From NCBI GenBank assembly GCA_029938985.1, contig JAOZTW010000076.1, forward strand, positions 1 to 12,448: a DNA stretch of 12,448 bases, read 5' to 3'. The notes below the pieces were generated by a model. The model saw only the letters and a program-made list of their open reading frames with translations. It was not told the DNA's origin and did not search any database. Position 1 is the stretch's first letter. Every line of letters begins with the position of its first letter. This DNA is from Bacteroidales bacterium. GTDB taxonomy: Bacteria > Bacteroidota > Bacteroidia > Bacteroidales > JAOZQN01. The position numbers and the translations under genes are program-made. Positions 1-6,478 of the stretch are shown here, one piece after another.

Positions 1-65
1 GTATTTTATTTAAAATAAGGAAATTAGGTTTAAGTAAAGACATCACAATATTTGAAAGGAAACCC

Positions 66-97
66 TTTATTAATTAATAAAAAAAATAATTAATAAA
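66..97. terminator. AT-only hairpin, possible end of an upstream transcript
   Basis: An 11-base perfect inverted repeat (66-76 pairs with 87-97) surrounds a 10-base A-rich loop. It is made only of A and T apart from its surroundings, so the stem would be weak. Its place just upstream of a likely promoter fits a transcript boundary, but in DNA this AT-rich such repeats arise easily by chance. Confidence 0.25.
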
Positions 98-111
98 AAT
101 TAAGGTATTTT

Positions 112-144
112 TTGTTTATATTTTAAATAAAATACATACATTTG
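112..144 (+). promoter_or_regulatory. Likely promoter of the dsbD gene
   Basis: TACATTTG at 137-144 matches the Bacteroidetes -7 consensus TAnnTTTG. TTG lies at 112-114 with a 22-base gap, near the long end of the usual -33/-7 spacing. Transcription would begin near 150 and give a leader of about 300 bases before the ATG at 451. That leader would include the whole palindromic element at 240-397. The motif match is seen; promoter use is inferred. Confidence 0.45.
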
Positions 145-239
145 TAAATCATTTTTTTAATAGCATAAAATGAATACTTAACAATTTTTGTAGAAAAATG
201 TAATTCAAACTCCAATTATTAAAAACAATATTTTAATAA

Positions 240-397
240 GGCATATTAAAACAAATAATTGACAATTTAAACTTGTTCTTTTTACTTTTTACTTCTTCAA
301 AAAAATATGCAAATATCTTGATATTATTATATTTATTGAATTGTTAAAAATAAAAATAAGTTCATTAAAAATTATCAATTATTTATTATAATATGCC
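240..397 (+). repeat. Palindromic element family A, copy 1 (158 bases)
   Basis: The element starts GGCATATT and ends AATATGCC. The first 30 bases match the reverse complement of the last 30 at 26 positions, and similarity continues inward. The centre of the ends (318.5) coincides exactly with the centre of a small palindrome, AATATC-TT-GATATT (312-325), so the whole element is one long near-palindrome that can fold as a single hairpin. A second copy lies at 11351-11505, about 89% identical by hand alignment, in the same orientation. A TAA occurs directly on both flanks (237-239 and 398-400), a possible but weak 3-base target duplication. It contains no gene. It sits between the likely dsbD promoter and start codon, ending 53 bases before the ATG. 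Confidence 0.85.
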
Positions 398-450
398 TAA
401 TACATTAAGCCCCTAATTTTAATATAAACTTAAAAAACTTCTTTTTTATT

Positions 451-2625
451 ATGAAAAAAATCTTTAATTTAACAATTCTATTTGTTTTATTTTTTGGTAT
501 AGTTGCCAATGCACAAATAGACAAACCAGTGAAATGGGATATTAGTCAAGAGCAAATTAGTGACAGTATCGTAATGATAACTTTTAAAGCGTCAATTGAT
601 GATACTTGGCATTTATATTCTCCATATAATAGTCCTGGTGGTGCAAATCCACTTACTATTGAGATAGACGAAGAATGTATTGACAAAATTAAATTTGTTG
701 ACAGTATTACAGAATCAAGAAAACCCAAAGAGGCTTATGACGATACTTTTGAAAAAACAGAATCTTTTTTTGAACATGAAGTAACTTTCACTCAAAAGTT
801 TGAAATACTTTCTGAAAATGATTTTACTTTTTTGCTTACACTTGAATATCAATTATGTTTGGAAAATGGTCGCTGTGTCAGACCATTTGATGATTATGAT
901 TTTCCTTTGAAAGGTTTTGTTAGTAAAGTAATACCAGAAAAAACTGAACCAGAAGAAATTGTAGAAATAGAAGACCCACCATTAGATGACGAAAATTTAG
1001 AAATAGAAGATACTTCAACAATAATTGAAGTTGACTCCAATGAAGTTGTAGTTGATACATCTGAAGTAATTGAACCTGAGAACTCAATAGATTTAATAAG
1101 AGGAAAAACTACTCCAATAATTGTTTCTGAAAATAATTGGGCAAACGAAGACGAAAAAAAATCTTTATTTTGGTTTTTCTTTATTGCACTTGGCTTTGGT
1201 TTAACGGCTTTGCTAACTCCATGTGTTTTCCCTATGATACCAATGACGGTTTCGTTTTTTATTAAAGAAGCTGGTAATAAGGCAAAAGGGAGATTACAAG
1301 CAATAATTTATGGAGTTTCAATTGTTGCAATTTACACATTACCAATTGCTATAATAATAGTGATTGCAAATTTGGGTGGCAAAGGAGCTGTTTCAGCAGA
1401 TTTTGCTAACTTCCTTAGTACTCACTGGGTACCAAACATTTTCTTCTTCTTGATATTTGTAATATTTGCAGCATCATTTTTTGGAATGTTCGAAATAACA
1501 TTACCAAGTTGGCTATTAAATAAATCAGATCAACAGGCTTCAAAAGGTGGCATGATAGGAATATTTTTCATGGCATTTACACTTGTACTTGTCTCATTTT
1601 CATGTACTGGACCAATAGTTGGTGGAATTTTGGCACAATCAACACAAGGCGGTAGTGTTGTAAAACCACTTGTTGGAATGCTCGGATTTTCGCTCGGTGT
1701 GGCAATACCGTTTACATTATTTGCATTTTTCCCATCTATACTACAAAAACTACCAAAATCAGGTGGTTGGTTAAATTCAGTTAAAGTAATTCTTGGATTT
1801 ATTGAACTTGCTCTTGGATTAAAATTTCTTAGTGTTGCAGACCAAACGTATCACTGGGGAATACTTGATAGAGAGGTATATATAGCATTTTGGATAGTTA
1901 TTTTTAGTTTAATGGGATTGTATTTGTTGGGTAAATTAAAATTTTCGCACGATAGCGAAACAAAATTTGTGAAAGTACCACGATTAATATTTGCAATAAT
2001 CACTTTTACATTTGTAGTTTATTTAGTACCAGGTATGTTTGGAGCTCCACTTAAAGCATTGTCTGGATATTTGCCACCAAACTCAACTCACGATTTTAAT
2101 CTTGCGGCAATGATAAAAGGCGACCAAGAGTCTACAATTTGTGATGACCCAAAATACGAAGATCAACTACATTTACCACATGGTTTGAGAGGTTATTATG
2201 AAGTATATCAGGCGTTAAACTGTTCAAAAGAAAACAACAAACCTATTTTTATAGACTTTACTGGGCATGGTTGCGTAAACTGTCGTCAGATGGAAGAGAA
2301 CGTTTGGTCAGACCCAAAAGTTCTTAAAATCTTGAAAGAGGATTACATAATTTTATCATTATATGTAGATGATAAAAAAGTTAAAGTACCTAAAAAAGAA
2401 TGGTTTACATCTGTTGCAGACAATAGAATTAAAAAGACGCTTGGAAAACAAAATTCTGATATTCAAACAGTTAATTTTAATAAAAACTCACAACCGTACT
2501 ATGTTCTTCTCGACCATAATGGAGTTGTATTAGCCTCACCAACAGAGTTTAATCCAAAAGTTGAAGACTTTATTGAATTCCTCGAAGCAGGAAAAACAGA
2601 ATACGCAAGAAGACATCCGTTTTAA
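451..2625 (+). CDS. dsbD: Thiol:disulfide interchange protein DsbD
   Basis: This inner-membrane protein passes electrons from cytoplasmic thioredoxin to periplasmic proteins, keeping disulfide isomerases and cytochrome-maturation factors reduced. It has 724 residues, a full three-part architecture. After a signal peptide (about 1-22, ending ANAQ) comes the periplasmic alpha domain with Cys136 and Cys142. An acidic linker follows (about 160-215). The membrane domain (about 239-535) has some eight hydrophobic segments and the family hallmarks TPCVFPMIP (Cys258) and SCTGP (Cys385). The C-terminal thioredoxin-like domain has the CVNC pair Cys608/Cys611 and a cis-proline at Pro682. All three cysteine pairs are present, so the protein should be active. 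The alpha-domain pair has a five-residue spacing (CLENGRC). The ATG at 451 is chosen because a proper signal peptide follows at once; no Shine-Dalgarno is seen. The leader carries palindromic element A. Confidence 0.95.
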   Translation: MKKIFNLTILFVLFFGIVANAQIDKPVKWDISQEQISDSIVMITFKASIDDTWHLYSPYNSPGGANPLTIEIDEECIDKIKFVDSITESRKPKEAYDDTFEKTESFFEHEVTFTQKFEILSENDFTFLLTLEYQLCLENGRCVRPFDDYDFPLKGFVSKVIPEKTEPEEIVEIEDPPLDDENLEIEDTSTIIEVDSNEVVVDTSEVIEPENSIDLIRGKTTPIIVSENNWANEDEKKSLFWFFFIALGFGLTALLTPCVFPMIPMTVSFFIKEAGNKAKGRLQAIIYGVSIVAIYTLPIAIIIVIANLGGKGAVSADFANFLSTHWVPNIFFFLIFVIFAASFFGMFEITLPSWLLNKSDQQASKGGMIGIFFMAFTLVLVSFSCTGPIVGGILAQSTQGGSVVKPLVGMLGFSLGVAIPFTLFAFFPSILQKLPKSGGWLNSVKVILGFIELALGLKFLSVADQTYHWGILDREVYIAFWIVIFSLMGLYLLGKLKFSHDSETKFVKVPRLIFAIITFTFVVYLVPGMFGAPLKALSGYLPPNSTHDFNLAAMIKGDQESTICDDPKYEDQLHLPHGLRGYYEVYQALNCSKENNKPIFIDFTGHGCVNCRQMEENVWSDPKVLKILKEDYIILSLYVDDKKVKVPKKEWFTSVADNRIKKTLGKQNSDIQTVNFNKNSQPYYVLLDHNGVVLASPTEFNPKVEDFIEFLEAGKTEYARRHPF

Positions 2626-2630
2626 AATGG

Positions 2631-2726
2631 AAATGAAATTCAATGGAAATACAGTTGAAATTTTATAATAATTATTTTTTTATAAAAGATAAAAAAACAA
2701 CAGTTTTTTTCAACTGAATTTCATTT
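2631..2726. repeat. Inverted repeat between dsbD and glgB
   Basis: Perfect 12-base arms (2631-2642 and 2715-2726) enclose 72 bases. A second, competing pairing inside uses 9-base perfect arms at 2652-2660 and 2708-2716, so the right-hand sequence can pair with either of two partners. A T7 run follows the right arm (2724-2730). It begins five bases after the dsbD stop and could act as a terminator-like structure, or be a worn palindromic element; the sequence does not decide. No other copy is seen in the window. Confidence 0.5.
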
Positions 2727-2767
2727 TTTTAAATTTCATTTTTAATTTCTGAGTTACAAAAACACAA

Positions 2768-4753
2768 ATGACAAATATAAAATTAATAAAAGACGATCCA
2801 TATTTAGAAGAATTTTCCGAAAAAATTCTAAATAGAATCAATAGTGCTAACAAAAAGGAACTTGAAATCTGTAAAGGCAAAAATCTTGTTGATTTTGCTA
2901 ATGCTCATCTATTTTATGGGCTTCACAAAACTCAAAACGGTTGGCAATATAGAGACTGGTTACCAAATGCTTATACTGTTTATTTGATAGGTAATTTTTC
3001 GGATTGGAAAATATATGAAAAATATAAATTAAATAAAGATGAATTGGGTAATTTTTCTATTAATATTAGTACAAAAACTTTACAACATGGCGATTTGTAC
3101 AAACTAATGGTTATTTGGAAAAACGGCAGTGCAGAACGCCTACCAGCATATTCGCATAGAGTTATTCAAGACGATGATACTAAGATTTTTAGTGCACAAG
3201 TTTGGGACCCAAAACAAAAATATATTTTCAAAAATAGATCTCCATTGAAACCAAAATTTGCTATGGTTTACGAGGCACATGTTGGCATGGCATCGGAGGA
3301 AGGTAAAGTTGCAAGTTTTCAGGAATTTAGAAAAACTGTTTTACCACATATTGCAAAATTGGGCTATAATGTTTTGCAATTAATGGCAGTTCAAGAACAT
3401 CCTTATTATGGCTCGTTTGGTTATCATGTTTCGAGTTTTTATGCTGTTTCTTCACGTTTTGGAACTCCCGAAGATTTAAAACAACTTGTAGATGAGGCAC
3501 ATGGTTTGGGACTAATGGTAATTATGGATATTGTTCATTCGCACGCAGTACGCAACGAAGCCGAAGGTATTAGTAAATATGATGGTTCTGAATATCAGTT
3601 TTTTCATGAAGGAGAAAAAGGTTTACATCCTGCTTGGGATTCTCGCTGTTTTGATTATGGAAAAAACGAAGTTATACATTTTTTGTTGTCAAACTGTAAA
3701 TTCTGGATAGAAACATACAATTTTGATGGCTTTCGTTTTGATGGAGTTACAAGTATGCTCTACAAAAATCATGGTTTGGAAACCGATTTTACTGCTTACG
3801 AACAATATTTTAACGAAAATCAAGACGAAGATGCAATCACATATTTGATGCTTGCCAACAAACTTATTCATAAATTAAAAATAAATAGCCTAACTATTGC
3901 AGAAGAAATGAGCGGAATGCCTGGAATTGCAAGCTCACAAGATACTGGTGGCTATGGTTTTGATTACCGTTTGGCAATGGGTGTTCCAGATTTTTGGATT
4001 AAATTAATAAAAGAATTAAAAGACGAGCATTGGCATGTTGGAAATATATTTTATCAATTGACTAACAAGCGAAAGGACGAAAAAGTAATTTCGTATGCCG
4101 AATCGCACGACCAAGCACTTGTAGGAGACCAAACAATTATTATGAGGCTTGCAAAAGAGCATATTTACAAATTTATGAGTATCGACAATTTGAATATACA
4201 AGTTGAACGGGCTTTGGCTTTACATAAAATTATTAGATTATTAACAATTTCTACAGCAGGAAATGGATATTTGAATTTTATGGGCAACGAATTTGCTCAC
4301 CCTGAATGGATTGATTTTCCACGTGTTGGCAATAATTGGTCGTATCATTATGCAAGAAGACAGTGGAACTTACTAAACAACAAAATGCTTGCATATCACT
4401 ATCTTGGTAAATTTGATATGGATATGATAGAAGTGATAAAAAAACATGAAATATTAAATCAACATATTCCTTTTGCTATTGTACAGCACACCGCCGACCA
4501 AGTTCTAATTTTTAAACGTGCCGATTTAATTTTTGTATTTAGTTTAAATACTTCTAAATCTTTTGAAGACTATGGTTTTGAAATAGATAAGGGAGAATAT
4601 GAAATTATTTTAAATTCAGATTCGGGTAAGTATATGGGACATAATAGGATTGAAGAAAAAATGATATATAAAACTCAAGAATTTGATAATAAAAACGTTT
4701 TGAATTTATATATTCCTCACAGAGTAGGATTTGTTTTGAAAAAACTTAAATAA
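2768..4753 (+). CDS. glgB: 1,4-alpha-glucan branching enzyme, GH13_8 (eukaryote-like) type
   Basis: This cytoplasmic enzyme cuts alpha-1,4 glucan chains and rejoins them through alpha-1,6 links, making glycogen branches. The order of parts is an N-terminal CBM48-like sugar-binding module (about 60-145, with RDWLPNAYTVYLIGNFSDW), a GH13 barrel (about 165-520) and a C-terminal all-beta domain (about 560-661). All four GH13 motifs are present: DIVHSH (Asp254), GFRFDG (nucleophile Asp325), TIAEEMSGMPG (acid/base Glu379) and YAESHDQALVGD (His447, Asp448). The last of these and FMGNEFAHPEWIDFPR resemble fungal and animal branching enzymes more than the E. coli GlgB type; this type is known in Bacteroidetes. 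At 661 residues it is close to the usual length of the family. No glycogen synthase or ADP-glucose enzyme is beside it. It lies 142 bases after dsbD with no -7 box visible in between, so read-through from dsbD is possible. Confidence 0.93.
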   Translation: MTNIKLIKDDPYLEEFSEKILNRINSANKKELEICKGKNLVDFANAHLFYGLHKTQNGWQYRDWLPNAYTVYLIGNFSDWKIYEKYKLNKDELGNFSINISTKTLQHGDLYKLMVIWKNGSAERLPAYSHRVIQDDDTKIFSAQVWDPKQKYIFKNRSPLKPKFAMVYEAHVGMASEEGKVASFQEFRKTVLPHIAKLGYNVLQLMAVQEHPYYGSFGYHVSSFYAVSSRFGTPEDLKQLVDEAHGLGLMVIMDIVHSHAVRNEAEGISKYDGSEYQFFHEGEKGLHPAWDSRCFDYGKNEVIHFLLSNCKFWIETYNFDGFRFDGVTSMLYKNHGLETDFTAYEQYFNENQDEDAITYLMLANKLIHKLKINSLTIAEEMSGMPGIASSQDTGGYGFDYRLAMGVPDFWIKLIKELKDEHWHVGNIFYQLTNKRKDEKVISYAESHDQALVGDQTIIMRLAKEHIYKFMSIDNLNIQVERALALHKIIRLLTISTAGNGYLNFMGNEFAHPEWIDFPRVGNNWSYHYARRQWNLLNNKMLAYHYLGKFDMDMIEVIKKHEILNQHIPFAIVQHTADQVLIFKRADLIFVFSLNTSKSFEDYGFEIDKGEYEIILNSDSGKYMGHNRIEEKMIYKTQEFDNKNVLNLYIPHRVGFVLKKLK

Positions 4754-4770
4754 ACTTCTTGGTTTACTGT

Positions 4771-4832
4771 AGTTGCAACTTTAGTTGCAGTTTAAGGGCT
4801 TTGCTGAAATATTTTTGTATCAAAGCAAAGCC
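4771..4832 (+). terminator. Two stacked hairpins after glgB, likely terminator region
   Basis: Shortly after the glgB stop, TGCAACT-TT-AGTTGCA (4774-4789) forms a tight 7-base stem. It is followed at once by GGCTTTGCT/AGCAAAGCC (4797-4805 with 4824-4832), a 9-base GC-richer stem with an 18-base loop. These are the strongest GC-containing stems in this gap and lie where the + strand transcript should end, between two convergent genes. There is no clean T-run behind them, so the mechanism is uncertain. Confidence 0.45.
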
Positions 4833-4880
4833 AAAATCTTCAAAGCGAGTAACAACTATTGTATTAAGATTTAATTTTAT

Positions 4881-5004
4881 GGCATTTTTCATAAATGCAA
4901 ATTACTGCCTTATTTTGATTATTTTAAAATCCTCATTTACAATAAGTAAACTGCGGTATTTAAAAAATATAAATGCCTTGTGCTTTACACTTATGAAAAA
5001 CGCC
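4881..5004 (+). mobile_element. MITE-like palindromic element family B, copy 1 (124 bases)
   Basis: A non-coding element with inverted ends: 4880-4901 matches the reverse complement of 4984-5005 at 19 of 22 positions (ends GGCATTTTTCATAA and its partner). It is flanked by an exact 8-base direct repeat AATTTTAT (4873-4880 and 5005-5012), the expected scar of transposition. The dyad centre holds a core, TCATTTACAATAAGTAAACT (4933-4952), that recurs in the opposite orientation in the copy at 6296-6417. No transposase is encoded, so movement would depend on one supplied from elsewhere. GG-starting ends with an 8-base duplication recall IS1595- or IS1-type elements, but that link is a guess. The right-hand duplication contains the stop codon of the antiporter gene. 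Confidence 0.82.
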
Positions 5005-5008
5005 AATT

Positions 5009-6244
5009 TTATTTTATAAATTTTTGTATCATTTTTTTCAAAGTAAGCCCCTGAAATACAATTGAAAAAATAACAACCACATAAGTAGCGGTAACTATCA
5101 AATCGTGTTGCATTGCCTGTGTTAAAGAAAGTGCTAAGGCTATTGAAATTCCTCCTCTTAGTCCTCCCCATGTCATCAGCAAACTTGTTTTAGGAACTAA
5201 ATCTAATTTTTTCTTGAAAAACTTTATTGGTAACGATAATACTGCAAATCTGGCAATTAAAACAATTGGTATTGAAACCAATCCTGCAATAAGGTATTTT
5301 CCTTCAAAAGTTAAAACCATTAATTCCAGACCTATAAGAACAAATAAAACAGCATTTAAAATCACATCAATTATTTCCCAAAACTTATCAAGGTAACGTT
5401 CGGTTTCGTCGGAAAGAGCAGTTTTACGAGCTTTATTACCAATAAATAAACCACCTACAACTACTGCCAATGGTCCAGAAAAATGTAAAGTATGTGCAAG
5501 TAAATAAGTTCCCATTACCATTGCAATTGTAATAATAATTTCGGTTTCGTAATGGTCAATACTTTTAAGCATATAGTAAACAAGAAAACCCACAGCAACT
5601 CCCAATGCAATTCCTCCTATTACTTCTTGTGCAAAAAGCAACAAAATATTGCTTACACTAATTTCAGAAACACCAGCTTTAGCTATTCCAAAAAGGGTAA
5701 TAAAAACCACAAGTGCAACACCATCGTTAAATAATGATTCTCCTACAATCTTAATTTCCAGTTTCTTAGGAGCTTTGGCTTCTTTCAAAATTCCTAATAC
5801 TGCAATTGGGTCGGTAGGAGAAATTATTGCTCCAAATAGAAGGGCGTAAATATAATCAATAGGAAAACCGATTAACTGCAACAAATAGTAAAAAGATGTT
5901 CCCACAATAAAAGTAGACAAAACAACTCCAACAGTAGAAAAAATAATTATAGGTCCACTTTGTTTTTTCAGTTTATCCATATTTATGTGCAATGCTCCTG
6001 CAAAAAGCAGAAAACTCAGCATTACATCAAGCAGAATAGCTTCAAAATCAATACTTCCTACAAAAGTTTGACCAAATTCATATATCGTTTTATTAAATGA
6101 ACCTGCTATTAGCAAACAGATTGTGAAAAAAATTGATATAACCAGCAATCCAATTGTGCTGGGCATTTTTAATATTTTTTGATTAAGAAAACCAAAAAGT
6201 GCAGATAGCACTATTAATAACGTTATTATAGTAAAAAGTTCCAT
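5009..6244 (-). CDS. Na+/H+ (cation:proton) antiporter, CPA1/NhaP type
   Basis: This inner-membrane transporter exchanges cytoplasmic Na+ (or K+/Li+) for protons, serving salt and pH balance. The 411 residues are almost entirely hydrophobic helices, consistent with the CPA1 fold. Family signatures are seen: SPTDP (Thr144, Asp145), GESLFNDGVALV (Asn173-Asp174, the ion-binding pair of electroneutral CPA1 exchangers) and TWGGLRGGIS (Arg363). It ends right after the last helix and lacks the long cytoplasmic tail of many relatives, so it is a minimal version. Which ion is carried cannot be told. The gene is bracketed by two opposite-facing copies of element B: one begins beyond the stop codon, whose bases lie inside the target duplication; the other sits 51 bases upstream of the ATG. 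Convergent with glgB. Confidence 0.93.
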   Translation of the reverse strand: MELFTIITLLIVLSALFGFLNQKILKMPSTIGLLVISIFFTICLLIAGSFNKTIYEFGQTFVGSIDFEAILLDVMLSFLLFAGALHINMDKLKKQSGPIIIFSTVGVVLSTFIVGTSFYYLLQLIGFPIDYIYALLFGAIISPTDPIAVLGILKEAKAPKKLEIKIVGESLFNDGVALVVFITLFGIAKAGVSEISVSNILLLFAQEVIGGIALGVAVGFLVYYMLKSIDHYETEIIITIAMVMGTYLLAHTLHFSGPLAVVVGGLFIGNKARKTALSDETERYLDKFWEIIDVILNAVLFVLIGLELMVLTFEGKYLIAGLVSIPIVLIARFAVLSLPIKFFKKKLDLVPKTSLLMTWGGLRGGISIALALSLTQAMQHDLIVTATYVVVIFSIVFQGLTLKKMIQKFIK

Positions 6245-6295
6245 GTTTTTAAGTGTAAAATAGTTTTGTAATTAAAATTATATATATAAAGTGTT

Positions 6296-6417
6296 GGTGT
6301 TTTCACGAGAGTCAAGTTCAAGGCTTTTTTGAAATATTAGAATTAAAGTTTACCTTTGTAAATGAACATTTTAATATTTCAAAAGTAACGAAGAAATTGA
6401 TACTCGTGAAAAACGCC
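6296..6417 (-). mobile_element. MITE-like palindromic element family B, copy 2 (122 bases)
   Basis: Inverted ends GGTGTTTTCACGAG (6296-6309) and the reverse complement GGCGTTTTTCACGAG (6403-6417) differ by one base and one indel. A second inner pair, TTTTGAAATATTA (6327-6339 with 6372-6384), is a perfect 13-base match on the same dyad. An exact 8-base direct repeat AAAGTGTT flanks the element (6288-6295 and 6418-6425). The centre, AGTTTACCTTTGTAAATGA (6347-6365), is the reverse-complement counterpart of the core of the copy at 4881-5004, so the two copies face opposite ways. It is non-coding and lies in the likely 5' leader of the antiporter gene. Confidence 0.85.
6328..6358 (+). promoter_or_regulatory. 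Promoter-like sequence inside element B copy 2
   Basis: TTTG (6328-6331), a 19-base gap, then TACCTTTG (6351-6358) fits the Bacteroidetes -33/-7 consensus very well. It points right, towards the 3' end of the secreted-protein gene, so any transcript would be antisense to that gene. The same position in the other copy of the element does not keep the TAnnTTTG box, so this may be chance or specific to this copy. Confidence 0.35.
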
Positions 6418-6441
6418 AAAGTGTTTTATTAATATTGTTTG

Positions 6442-6449
6442 CAAAAGTA
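6442..6449 (-). promoter_or_regulatory. Likely -7 box for the antiporter gene
   Basis: TACTTTTG on the - strand matches TAnnTTTG, and the same octamer occurs before the next - strand gene (8978-8985). No good -33 TTG is seen upstream. Use of this box would give a leader of about 190 bases that contains all of element B copy 2. A further TACTTTTG lies inside the element at 6380-6387 and is an alternative. Confidence 0.35.
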
Positions 6450-6478
6450 AGCAAGTTTTTAATAAATAAAATTTTTTT

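Larger units (their letters stand above)
1..239. other. Non-coding AT-rich lead-in, no gene seen
   Basis: No open frame with a plausible start or protein-like composition is visible here on either strand. The stretch holds an AT-only inverted repeat (66-97) and a likely promoter (112-144), described separately. The remainder is A/T tracts. The gene that presumably lies to the left ends outside the window. Confidence 0.5.

Noticed and set aside
4759..5019. A small + strand open frame of about 86 codons after glgB
   Set aside because: It runs through the hairpins and element B copy 1, has no recognisable protein features and overlaps the end of the antiporter gene.
5649..5849. Short + strand open frames inside the antiporter gene and other similar antisense frames across the window
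   Set aside because: They lie opposite well-supported genes with family motifs and show no protein-like features of their own.
4873..6425. Calling the antiporter region a composite transposon
   Set aside because: No transposase is present, and each element has its own different 8-base duplication, so two independent insertions explain what is seen; there is no shared outer duplication.
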